Origin: Bacillota bacterium | Lineage (GTDB): Bacteria > Bacillota > Dethiobacteria > DTU022 | Length of the DNA: 29,950 bases | Direction of reading: 5' to 3' | Assembly (NCBI GenBank): GCA_012510625.1 | Contig: JAAZHP010000205.1 | Location: 1 to 29,950 of the forward strand | Part shown: positions 23,290 through 29,950 of the stretch, piece after piece | Layout of the letters: each line of letters begins with the position of its first letter | How positions within the stretch are numbered: the stretch's first letter is position 1 | Translations under genes and position numbers: made by a program | The notes under the pieces: generated by a model | The model's database searches: none | Told to the model about the DNA's origin: nothing | The model's input: the letters and a program-made list of their open reading frames with translations, nothing else

Positions 23290-24723
23290 TCAGCTTTCTT
23301 TGCCCTGTCCTTTTATCACGGCCAGGGGCTGCAGCCGGACTACCCTGCGGGTAAACCCTATTTCAGTAAAAGTGTCTATTACCGCTTCGATATCCTTGTA
23401 CGCCTGCGGCGCCTCGTCAAGATATTCCCGGTAGTTGCGGCCGAGAACCATGATCTCGCCCAGAGATTTCTTTAGCTCTTCCACTTCAATCTCGCGCCTT
23501 GCCGCCCCCCGTGAGAGGACGCGGCCGGCCCCGTGATTTACCGAGTAGAAGGTGTGCTCTACTTTGGGCCCGGCAACTATCACATAGGATGCCGTCCCCA
23601 TGCTTCCCGGGATCAAGGCCGGATGGCCTAGATCCCTGTAGAGAGGCGGGTTGTTGGGGTGACCGGGAGGCAGCGCTCTCGTTGCTCCCTTGCGGTGAAT
23701 GAGCAGCCGTTTCCCGCGCAGCTCTTCAAACTTGGCAATATTGTGAGCAACATCATAGACCAGCCCTAAATCGTAATCCCGGTCGTCTCCGCCAAGCACC
23801 GCGCTGAAAGCCTGGCGGACGTCGTGGGTGATCCACTGGCGGTTGCAGAAAGCGAAATTAACGGCGCAGGCCATGGCCTCCAGGTAGCGCTGCCCCTCCG
23901 CAGACTTGATTGGGACCGCAGCCAGTCCTTTCGTGGGTATTTCCAGCTTCAACCTGGCTGCAGCATTCCACATCAGCGCGGTATAGTCGGTGCAGATCTG
24001 GTGACCAAAGCCGCGGCTGCCGGTATGGATCATCACCGAGAGCTGCCCTTCGGCGAGCCCCAGCTTTGCCGCCGCGGCAGAATCAAAGACTTTCTCCACC
24101 AGGCCCAGCTCGATGAAATGGTTGCCCCCGCCGATGGTCGACAGCTGTGCGCCGCGCTCCACCGCCTCGGGGCTTACCGCCGCCGGATCGGCTCCGTTCA
24201 TGGCGCCTCCTTCTTCAATGCACTCCAGATCCTCCGGCCGGCCGAAGCCCTGCTCGATCAAGAAAGGAACGCCTTTAACCAGGTACTTTTTAAGATTATT
24301 TCGCACCAGGGCGGCCTGGCGGCTTTTCTTCCCCACCCCGGTGGGGACCCTCTCCACGATAGCATGGAGCAGTTTGCGCAGCAGGGGCTTATCCAGCGAT
24401 TTCGCCTCCAGGCTGGTGCGCAGAAGGCGCACGCCGCAATTGATATCCATCCCCACCGCTCCGGCGGAGACGACCCCGCCGGCGGCATCAACGGCCATGA
24501 CCCCGCCAATGGGCAGCCCGAAACCGGTATGAATATCGGGCATTCCCACCACCGGCTCCACCACGCCCGGCAAAGCGGCGGCGTCAGCCAGCTGCTGCAG
24601 CGCTTCATCTTCTTTAAAAGAGCGCTTCAATGCCTTGTTCAGGTATACCACCGCATCAACGCGCATTTTGCCCCGCCGTCGGATGCGGTAGCAGTTGGCG
24701 CTTTCCTGCTCCAGCAATGACAT
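23290..24723 (-). CDS. rtcB: RNA-splicing ligase RtcB
   Basis: 477 residues, the standard RtcB length. It joins RNA 2',3'-cyclic phosphate or 3'-phosphate ends to 5'-OH ends using GTP and Mn. Metal and guanylate-site motifs are all visible: MPDIHTGFGLPIGG (61-74), GMDINCGVRL with Asp93 and Cys96, GGGNHFIE, HTGSRGFGHQ, VYDVAHNIAKFE and YSVNHGAGR, which holds the His that becomes guanylated. ATG 24723 has AAGGAG seven bases upstream; a TTG-type start seven codons earlier is less likely. It has its own promoter just after the surE terminator. No archease or RtcA gene is adjacent, so a tRNA-splicing role is not implied; RNA repair is more likely. Confidence 0.95.
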   Translation of the reverse strand: MSLLEQESANCYRIRRRGKMRVDAVVYLNKALKRSFKEDEALQQLADAAALPGVVEPVVGMPDIHTGFGLPIGGVMAVDAAGGVVSAGAVGMDINCGVRLLRTSLEAKSLDKPLLRKLLHAIVERVPTGVGKKSRQAALVRNNLKKYLVKGVPFLIEQGFGRPEDLECIEEGGAMNGADPAAVSPEAVERGAQLSTIGGGNHFIELGLVEKVFDSAAAAKLGLAEGQLSVMIHTGSRGFGHQICTDYTALMWNAAARLKLEIPTKGLAAVPIKSAEGQRYLEAMACAVNFAFCNRQWITHDVRQAFSAVLGGDDRDYDLGLVYDVAHNIAKFEELRGKRLLIHRKGATRALPPGHPNNPPLYRDLGHPALIPGSMGTASYVIVAGPKVEHTFYSVNHGAGRVLSRGAARREIEVEELKKSLGEIMVLGRNYREYLDEAPQAYKDIEAVIDTFTEIGFTRRVVRLQPLAVIKGQGKES

Positions 24724-24748
24724 TGAATCACTCCTTGATGCCAAATTT

Positions 24749-24778
24749 CTTATAGCTGCAAAAAATAATTGGAGCCAA
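24749..24778 (-). promoter_or_regulatory. Candidate sigma-A promoter for rtcB
   Basis: On the minus strand TTGGCT (24773-24778) and TATAAG (24749-24754) are 18 bases apart. The -35 falls in the T-rich tail of the surE terminator. Confidence 0.4.
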
Positions 24779-24802
24779 AATTAAGCCGGTGATTTTACCG
24801 GC
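24775..24802 (-). terminator. Rho-independent terminator overlapping the surE stop codon
   Basis: On the minus strand GCCGGT-AAAATC-ACCGGC is followed by TTAATTTT. The surE stop TAA lies in the hairpin, so the coding region and terminator share bases. Confidence 0.55.
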
Positions 24803-25586
24803 CGCCCAAGCCCATGCGGGCTACCATCTTTTTAAGCTCCGGAATAATGGCGTCGTTGGTCAGGTTAAAATGGACCGGCGTTATGGAAATATAACCCTCC
24901 CGAACCGCCTGCACATCACTGTCCTCCTCTTCTTCCCCTTCGATCAGTTCGCCGGCCAGCCAGTAGTAGATCAAGCCGCGCGGGTCGGTGCGCCGATCAA
25001 AGCTGTTGCGGTAGCGCCTGGTGCCCAGGCGGGTAATCCTGGCCTCCTTCTTCACGCTGCAGCCCGCCGGGACATTTATATTCAACAGGGTTCCGGCGGG
25101 AAGCTTTTCGTTAATGAGATGGGGAATGAAATCGCGGACAAATTCAGCGGCGGAAATGAAATCCTCACTTTTCCCTCCTCCGGTTAGGGAAACCGCCACC
25201 GAGGGGATGCCGAGGATAACCCCTTCCACGGCGGCGGAGACCGTGCCTGAATAGAGTACATCGGTGCCCAGGTTGCTGCCGCGGTTAATTCCCGAAATGA
25301 TCAAGCCGGGCTTCTCTTCTAATAACGCCTCCACGGCCAGCTTTACACAGTCGGAAGGAGTTCCGTTTACTGCCCAGCCGATCAGGGCGGGGTTGTGCAA
25401 AAAATGGGCCTGCTCCACCCGCAGCGGCCGGTGCATGGTAATGGCATGCCCGACGGCGCTTCTCTCGTGATCCGGAGCCACAACGGTCAGGTTGTAGCGG
25501 CCGCTTTCGAAGAGAACCTGGCTGAGCAGCTGGATTCCTTCGGCATAGATACCGTCGTCATTGGTGATCAACAGGTTTATGGCCAT
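24795..25586 (-). CDS. surE: 5'/3'-nucleotidase SurE
   Basis: 263 residues. LLITNDDGIYAEGI (5-18) holds the acidic metal ligands Asp10 and Asp11. APDHERSAVGHAIT supplies the conserved Ser/His region, and SGINRGSNLGTDVLYSGTVSAA the Asn ligand. The family removes phosphate from 5'- and 3'-nucleoside monophosphates and short polyphosphates. The start ATG 25586 is four bases after the stop of the upstream amidohydrolase gene, so the two are translationally close. As the last gene of the salvage operon it could feed or drain the nucleotide/nucleoside pool generated there, which is inference. A charged EGEEEED loop in the C-terminal third is seen in other members. Confidence 0.95.
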   Translation of the reverse strand: MAINLLITNDDGIYAEGIQLLSQVLFESGRYNLTVVAPDHERSAVGHAITMHRPLRVEQAHFLHNPALIGWAVNGTPSDCVKLAVEALLEEKPGLIISGINRGSNLGTDVLYSGTVSAAVEGVILGIPSVAVSLTGGGKSEDFISAAEFVRDFIPHLINEKLPAGTLLNINVPAGCSVKKEARITRLGTRRYRNSFDRRTDPRGLIYYWLAGELIEGEEEEDSDVQAVREGYISITPVHFNLTNDAIIPELKKMVARMGLGGR

Positions 25587-25589
25587 ATT

Positions 25590-26903
25590 CTACGGTTTCT
25601 TCAGACTCCTTCCTGTAAGCCTCTCCGCCCGGCGGTTGCACTCATCAATAATTTTCTCCATGTCCAGCCCGGTAAGGCGGCCTTCTTCAACCAGCATTTC
25701 CCCGTCAACGACAGCGAAACGGACATCCGCCGCCGCCGCTGCGTAGACCACGTGCGCCGGGGGATCAAAGAGCGGCGCCGCCTGAGGCTCTTTTAGATTG
25801 AGAGCAATGAGATCGGCTTTAAAGCCTTCCTTCAAGATCCCCACATCAGCCAGGCCCAGCAGTGAAGCGCCGTTGATTGTGGCCATCTGCAGAGCCTGCC
25901 TGGCCGGAATCAGGGTAGGTTCCATAGCCTTTCCCTTGGCCAGCAGCGCCGCCAGGCGCATCTCCTCGAGGAGATCGAGGTTGTTATTGCTTGACGCGCC
26001 GTCGGTCCCCAGCCCCACCGTGACCCCGGTGTCAAGAAGCCGCGCTGCGGGCGCGATCCCGCTTCCCAGCTTCAGGTTACTGCCGGGATTATGGGCTACC
26101 CCCACCTTCTTCTCCGCCAGAATTTCAATATCCTCATCATCCAGGTGGACACAGTGGGCTGCGATGACGCGCCGCTCGAAAAGGCCCAGCCGGTGCAGAT
26201 GCCTTACCGGCGTGCTGCCGTATTGGCGCTTGCATTCCTCCACCTCGCGCGCTGTTTCGGCAACATGAATCTGCAGCGCGCTGCCTGTCTTATCCGCTTC
26301 ATCCATAACCCGGCGCAGGAAATCGGGAGGACAGGTATAAGGCGCGTGCGGTCCGTAGGTGACGCTGATGCGTCCTCCGGCGGCGCCTTGCCAGTTGCGC
26401 TGAAAGTCGGCCGCCTCGCGCAGCGCCTTCTCGCCCCCCTCTCCCAGGCCGATGAGGCCGCGCGATAGAACGGCTCGTATTTTACCCTCAGCGGCCGCTT
26501 CTGCGGCCCGCTCCATGAAAAAATACATATCGGTAAAGGTGGTCGTGCCGCCCTTGAGCATCTCGGCGATGGCCAGCAGCGTTCCCCAGTAGACATCGTC
26601 TCCGGTGAGATTCTCTTCTACGGGCCAGATCTTCTCTTCAAGCCACTCCTGCAGCGGCAGATCATCGGCATAACCCCGCAGCAGAGTCATGGCGGCATGG
26701 CCGTGTGTATTGACCAGCCCCGGCATTAGCAGCAGATCGCGGCCTTCAATGACCCGCCCGGCCCGCGGCCTTTCAATTGCCCCCGCCCTCTCGCTGACGG
26801 CGGCGATGCGGTCACCTTCTATGAGCAGGTCCCCGGTAAAGTATTCCGGCTTCTCTTCATCCATGGTAATGATACAGGCTCCGGTAAATAGAATCTTCCC
26901 CAT
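25590..26903 (-). CDS. mtaD: Amidohydrolase, 5'-methylthioadenosine/S-adenosylhomocysteine deaminase-like
   Basis: 437 residues, TrzN/MtaD branch of the metal-dependent amidohydrolases. Metal ligands and active-site motifs: MPGLVNTHGHAAMTLLRG (the HxH pair), the segment GPHAPYTCPPDF, QIHVAETAREVEEC (metal His plus catalytic Glu region), IAAHCVHL (metal His) and GLGTDGASSNNNLDLLEEM (Asp). These match the MTA/SAH deaminases characterised from Thermotoga, which convert adenosine moieties to inosine ones. Other deaminases of the same branch cannot be fully excluded. ATG 26903 starts one base after the mtnA stop, and surE follows after three bases. Adjacent methylthio-nucleoside genes strongly support MTA as substrate. 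Confidence 0.88.
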   Translation of the reverse strand: MGKILFTGACIITMDEEKPEYFTGDLLIEGDRIAAVSERAGAIERPRAGRVIEGRDLLLMPGLVNTHGHAAMTLLRGYADDLPLQEWLEEKIWPVEENLTGDDVYWGTLLAIAEMLKGGTTTFTDMYFFMERAAEAAAEGKIRAVLSRGLIGLGEGGEKALREAADFQRNWQGAAGGRISVTYGPHAPYTCPPDFLRRVMDEADKTGSALQIHVAETAREVEECKRQYGSTPVRHLHRLGLFERRVIAAHCVHLDDEDIEILAEKKVGVAHNPGSNLKLGSGIAPAARLLDTGVTVGLGTDGASSNNNLDLLEEMRLAALLAKGKAMEPTLIPARQALQMATINGASLLGLADVGILKEGFKADLIALNLKEPQAAPLFDPPAHVVYAAAAADVRFAVVDGEMLVEEGRLTGLDMEKIIDECNRRAERLTGRSLKKP

Positions 26904-26904
26904 A

Positions 26905-27969
26905 TTATCTTTCCCCCTTTCCCATTAGCTCCGCCAGCCCGGCCCGGCCAGGCCGGTAGAGAACCCCGCGTTCGGTAATCAGCGCGCTGATCAGCTCCGA
27001 CGGGGTAACATCAAAGGCCGGGTTCAGAGCGTCAATTCCGGCAGGGGCAATCTGCCGCCCCATCAGCGTGGTCAGCTCTGAGGGATTGCGCTCTTCGATG
27101 ACAACTCCCCTGCCGTCCTCCAGGGAAAGGTCAATCGTAGAGCAGGGCGCGGCGATGTAAAAAGGAATTCCATGCTGCCGCGCCAGCACGGCCAGCGTAT
27201 AAGTGCCAATCTTGTTGGCCGTATCACCGTTTGCGGCGATACGGTCGGCCCCGGTAATGACCAGGTCGATCTTGCCGGAAGCCATGAGATAGCCGGCGCA
27301 GCTGTCGGCAACAAGCGTGACAGGGATCTTCTCATGGCGCAGTTCCAGGGCAGTAAGGCGCGCCCCCTGCAGCAGCGGCCTGGTTTCGTCAACAAAAACA
27401 TGCAGCCTTTTCCCCGCTGCGGCGGCGGCGCGAATCACCCCCAAGGCGGTACCGTAACCGGCCGTAGCCAGGGCGCCGGCATTGCAGTGTGTCAAGATGG
27501 AGGCCCCGTCTGGGATAAGCGGCTCTCCATGAACCCCAATCCGGCGGTTGGTGGAGATGTCCCCGGAGAGCATCAACTGCGCTTCCTCTTCCAGCATGGC
27601 AATTATCTCTTCGCCGGAAAGCCCGGCGGTCTCTTCCAGCCTTAACTCCATCCGGCACAGCGCCCAGTGAAGGTTTACCGCAGTGGGACGGGTGCTCCGC
27701 AGGCAGGCGGCAATACCGGCCAGCCGCCGCCGCATGTCCGGCGCCCCCACTCCTTCTGCGGCAAGCTGCCGCGCCCCCAGAACCATCCCAAAAGCGGCGC
27801 TGATACCGATGGCCGGCGCACCGCGCACAACCATCGCCCGGATCGCTTCCGCCACCTTTTCAACGGTCCGGCACTCAAGGTAGGAGATCTCTCCCGGGAG
27901 AAGGCGCTGATCAAGCAAAAAGAGTGAGCCATTTTCCCAGTAGAGGGTCCTAAGCGGCTCATGCGTCAT
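26905..27969 (-). CDS. mtnA: Methylthioribose-1-phosphate isomerase
   Basis: 354 residues. It converts 5-methylthioribose-1-phosphate to methylthioribulose-1-phosphate in methionine salvage. VVRGAPAIGISAAFG (47-61), ILTHCNAGALATAGYGTALG with catalytic Cys162, and VITGADRIAANGDTANKIGTY with catalytic Asp242 are all present. ATG 27969 is nine bases from GGAGG; the ATG at 27975 is only three away and is less likely. The start lies inside the 3' end of the upstream phosphorylase gene (11-base overlap), and the stop is one base before the amidohydrolase start, so these genes form a tight operon. The next enzymes of salvage (MtnB, MtnC/D or an aldolase) are not in the window. Confidence 0.95.
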   Translation of the reverse strand: MTHEPLRTLYWENGSLFLLDQRLLPGEISYLECRTVEKVAEAIRAMVVRGAPAIGISAAFGMVLGARQLAAEGVGAPDMRRRLAGIAACLRSTRPTAVNLHWALCRMELRLEETAGLSGEEIIAMLEEEAQLMLSGDISTNRRIGVHGEPLIPDGASILTHCNAGALATAGYGTALGVIRAAAAAGKRLHVFVDETRPLLQGARLTALELRHEKIPVTLVADSCAGYLMASGKIDLVITGADRIAANGDTANKIGTYTLAVLARQHGIPFYIAAPCSTIDLSLEDGRGVVIEERNPSELTTLMGRQIAPAGIDALNPAFDVTPSELISALITERGVLYRPGRAGLAELMGKGER

Positions 27970-28777
27970 GGACATTAGCCTCCGGTCCAGGCGGCCAGGG
28001 CCCGGCGCCAAAAGAGCAGCGGCAAGATCTATCCGCGGCTATTTCAGCGGCTGCTTCTAAAAGCAGCCGATCCAGCGATTCCTTGCTCCGCGCCATCTCT
28101 TCCAGAACTTCTTCGTGGCTTAACGGCGCGGCCGTTATGCCGGCGGCATAATTGGAAACCAGCGCGATGGTGGCATAGCAAAGTCCCGCCTCCCGCGCCA
28201 GGACCACCTCGGGCACGTTGGTCATTCCCACGAGGTCAGCGCCCCATTGGGCAAACATCCTGATCTCCGCGGGCGTCTCGAAGCGGGGGCCTTCCGTGCA
28301 TACATAGCAGCCTCCATCGATGAGCGGCTTTTCCAGCAACCTGCCGGCCCTCGTAATAGCCCGGCGAATCTCCGGACAGTAAGGCTCGGTCAGGTCTACG
28401 TGGACCACCCCGGCCCCGCCCCCTTCGTAAAAGGTGGCGGGACGGCTCTTAGTGAAATCGATAAACTGGTCTATGACCACCCGGCTTCCCGGAGGCATTC
28501 CCCGCCGCATAGAGCCTGCCGCGGCGGTAGAAATCGCCGCGTCGACTTGCAGCTTCTTTAAAGCGGCGATGTTGGCCCTGTAATTAACCAGGTGCGGCGG
28601 AACCGCGTGGCCGGGGCCGTGGCGGGCCAGGAAATAGATCTCTCGATTCTTGTAATAGCCGCGACAGAAGAGCACTTTGCCGTAGCCCGTTTCCACAACC
28701 AACTCGCGAGCTTCTTCCAGAAAAGGATTATCGTAAACCCCTGTTCCCCCGATAATGGCAATCTTCACTCGTTTCAC
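27959..28777 (-). CDS. MTAP/PNP family phosphorylase, probably 5'-methylthioinosine phosphorylase
   Basis: 272 residues. Family motifs: IAIIGGTGVYDNP (phosphate loop), FLARHGPGHAVPPHLVNYRANI, STAAAGSM, IDQFIDFTKSR, YVCTEGPRFETPAEI and GMTNVPEVVLAREAGLCYA. The base-recognition loop reads VSNYAAG, with Asn209 where adenine-specific MTA phosphorylases have Asp (TDYD). Asn at this position marks 6-oxopurine enzymes such as PNP and the methylthioinosine phosphorylase of Pseudomonas aeruginosa. With a deaminase in the same operon, MTI is the likely substrate. GTG 28777 is preceded by GGAGG at 11 bases. The C-terminus has a Cys/Pro-rich tail (about 251-272) and overlaps mtnA. A candidate promoter lies at 28802-28831. 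Confidence 0.85.
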   Translation of the reverse strand: MKRVKIAIIGGTGVYDNPFLEEARELVVETGYGKVLFCRGYYKNREIYFLARHGPGHAVPPHLVNYRANIAALKKLQVDAAISTAAAGSMRRGMPPGSRVVIDQFIDFTKSRPATFYEGGGAGVVHVDLTEPYCPEIRRAITRAGRLLEKPLIDGGCYVCTEGPRFETPAEIRMFAQWGADLVGMTNVPEVVLAREAGLCYATIALVSNYAAGITAAPLSHEEVLEEMARSKESLDRLLLEAAAEIAADRSCRCSFGAGPWPPGPEANVHDA

Positions 28778-28801
28778 CGGTGCAGCTGCCTCCTCGCTGG
28801 G

Positions 28802-28831
28802 ATTATCACCAGGATTTTCATTGCAAGTAAA
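28802..28831 (-). promoter_or_regulatory. Candidate sigma-A promoter for the methylthio-nucleoside operon
   Basis: On the minus strand TTTACT (28826-28831) and GATAAT (28802-28807) are 18 bases apart, 25 bases before the GTG start. No S-box riboswitch could be recognised in the 107-base gap. Confidence 0.35.
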
Positions 28832-28856
28832 ACTTCGTGAATAAGAAGCTTAAATC

Positions 28857-28872
28857 CTGCCCATCCGGGCAG
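28857..28872 (-). terminator. Weak hairpin after the TPR gene
   Basis: CTGCCC-GGAT-GGGCAG on the minus strand, 12 bases after the TPR gene stop, followed by GATTT. The T-run is poor, so some readthrough into the salvage operon is possible. Confidence 0.35.
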
Positions 28873-28884
28873 CGGAGAGCAAGC

Positions 28885-29868
28885 CTATTCCTTCAGCTCC
28901 ATTAGCTTGCGCGTAGTATGGAAGTAACACTGCGCCCTGCGGTCCTCTCCCAGCAGACGGTAAACCACACCCAGCTCAAAGGTAATCAGCGGCTCATTGG
29001 GGTTGTTCCGGAAAGCTCTCTGCAGCGCTCTGACGGCTTCCTTGTGCCGACCCAAGTAGCTGTACGAACGTCCGAGGTAAAGCTCTATTTCCCAGTCGTC
29101 GCCGGCCAGCGCAGAGGCTTTCTCAAAAGCAGCCGCCGCCTCCCGGTGGCGCCGCAGATTGTAATATGTTGCTGCAAGGTTGAACCAGGCTTCTTTTAAA
29201 TCGGGATCCTCGGCAACGGCTCGCTTAAAGTAATGCTCTGCCTGAAGGTATTCCTCTTTCTGCGCCAGGATGATTCCCAGGGTGTTCAGGGCAAGCGCGC
29301 GGATAAACTTGTTCTGATCCAGCGCCAGAACCAGTTTCAACTCCCTGAAAGCCTCTTCAACCTTGCCCAGCTGCGCGCTCGATAGGCCGAGACAGATATG
29401 GCCCACCACCAGGTCGGGATCGTCTTCAACCACCTTTTTAAATTCGTCTACCGCCTCTTTGAGCATGGCCAGCTCCCAGAAACCTAGACCGCGCCGGAAA
29501 GCGCTTGCCGTTATTTCACTAACCGGAGCTTTTTGGTGCGCTTCCTCCTCCGGCATGACATCAGGGCTCTCTTCGCCGGCAAGGCCTGCAGGGGCCACGT
29601 TGACCGGCTCAGGTGCATCGATGTTGCCGTCAAGATCTTCAAGGAATCCAGGAGGCAGCGTATCCGGCAGCGTCAGCTCATATCGATCCTGGATTTCGGT
29701 AACACGCTCTTCAAATTTAAGCCAGTACTGGACACACTTATCCATGGTTCTGCGAAGCGAAAGGAGCGTTTCAATTAATTTTTCGCGTTTTTTTGGGGTG
29801 TTAGAATCACTCAACTCCTTTTCAATAGCATCCAGAGCTTCAAAAATTGCGGTAAACGTGGCGAACAT
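28885..29868 (-). CDS. Tetratricopeptide-repeat protein
   Basis: 327 residues, no signal peptide or membrane segment seen, so cytoplasmic. Residues 1-55 look helical (possible coiled coil). A low-complexity acidic and Pro-rich linker covers about 75-120. About six TPR units fill 125-320, with clear copies around GFWELAMLKEAVDEFKKVVEDDPDLV, LNTLGIILAQKEEYLQAEHYFKRAVAEDPDL, AWFNLAATYYNLRRHREAAAAFEKA and LYLGRSYSYLGRHKEAVRALQRAFRNNP. TPR arrays bind other proteins; the partner is unknown. ATG 29868 is preceded by AAGGGGGT at about five bases and is preferred to a start nine codons earlier. It stands alone upstream of the salvage operon. Bases 29869-29950 hold no recognisable gene. Confidence 0.88.
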   Translation of the reverse strand: MFATFTAIFEALDAIEKELSDSNTPKKREKLIETLLSLRRTMDKCVQYWLKFEERVTEIQDRYELTLPDTLPPGFLEDLDGNIDAPEPVNVAPAGLAGEESPDVMPEEEAHQKAPVSEITASAFRRGLGFWELAMLKEAVDEFKKVVEDDPDLVVGHICLGLSSAQLGKVEEAFRELKLVLALDQNKFIRALALNTLGIILAQKEEYLQAEHYFKRAVAEDPDLKEAWFNLAATYYNLRRHREAAAAFEKASALAGDDWEIELYLGRSYSYLGRHKEAVRALQRAFRNNPNEPLITFELGVVYRLLGEDRRAQCYFHTTRKLMELKE

Positions 29869-29950
29869 ATACAACCCCCTTAATGGACATTTCACACACA
29901 GTTCTGTAAGGCCTGGCGCTGAGAAAATACTCCCCTAATAGTTCGTTATC

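Noticed and set aside
23824..24720. 298-codon open frame on the plus strand
   Set aside because: Antisense to rtcB, which has every catalytic motif; no start signal.
28778..28884. S-box or other riboswitch upstream of the methylthio-nucleoside operon
   Set aside because: The gap is only 107 bases and shows no recognisable aptamer core; only a possible promoter and a small hairpin.

Overview
The window reads as part of the chromosome of an anaerobic, endospore-forming Firmicute of the Clostridia type. The evidence is the sporulation pair ytrH-ytrI divergent from dnaE (the arrangement known in Bacillus), a pyruvate kinase with the Firmicute-type C-terminal extra domain, strong AAGGAGG-like ribosome binding sites with frequent TTG and GTG starts, and a COG3580/COG3581 protein of the 2-hydroxyacyl-CoA dehydratase/activase superfamily typical of strict anaerobes. 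I see no phage, transposase, CRISPR, tRNA or rRNA. Base composition looks even and moderately GC-rich by eye.

Layout. 1-1646 (-): an incomplete COG3580-COG3581 fusion, divergent from a DUF1015 gene (1788-3074, +). 3071-9760 (-): a core-metabolism operon dnaE-pfkA-pyk-thioesterase. 9862-10650 (+): ytrH-ytrI, whose end overlaps a small membrane-protein gene on the other strand (10604-10888). 10889-11256: no gene, but a cluster of palindromic REP-like repeats. 11257-16469 (-): CoA-transferase/racemase, endonuclease III, Lon-like protease and methyltransferase. 16765-18836 (+): a geranylgeranyl-reductase-like flavoprotein and a LarE-type sulfur transferase. 18856-21354 (-): two SCP2-like proteins, an iron-dependent alcohol dehydrogenase and a 4-oxalocrotonate-tautomerase-like protein. 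21355-21589: an AT-rich palindrome and two hairpins, one a good terminator. 21590-24723 (-): a YpfJ-type zinc metallopeptidase, a membrane-anchored protein of unknown function, and RtcB RNA ligase. 24795-29868 (-): a TPR protein, then a compact purine/methionine-salvage operon (nucleoside phosphorylase, mtnA, amidohydrolase deaminase, surE) ending in a terminator that overlaps the surE stop.

The most coherent system is the salvage operon. The phosphorylase carries Asn (SNYAAG) where adenine-specific methylthioadenosine phosphorylases have Asp (TDYD), and an MTA/SAH-deaminase-like amidohydrolase is encoded two genes downstream, with mtnA between them. Together they suggest 5'-methylthioadenosine is deaminated first and 5'-methylthioinosine is then cleaved to hypoxanthine and methylthioribose-1-phosphate for MtnA. 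Other points of note are the loss of the Mg-binding Asp in PfkA (GGGGS for GGDGS), loss of the His in the pyruvate kinase C-terminal domain (TSYGA for TSHAA), Arg in the Walker A motif of the Lon-like protease and its 11-residue tandem repeat tail, and the two-SCP2/ADH/tautomerase operon. I saw no clearly new defence or mobile system.
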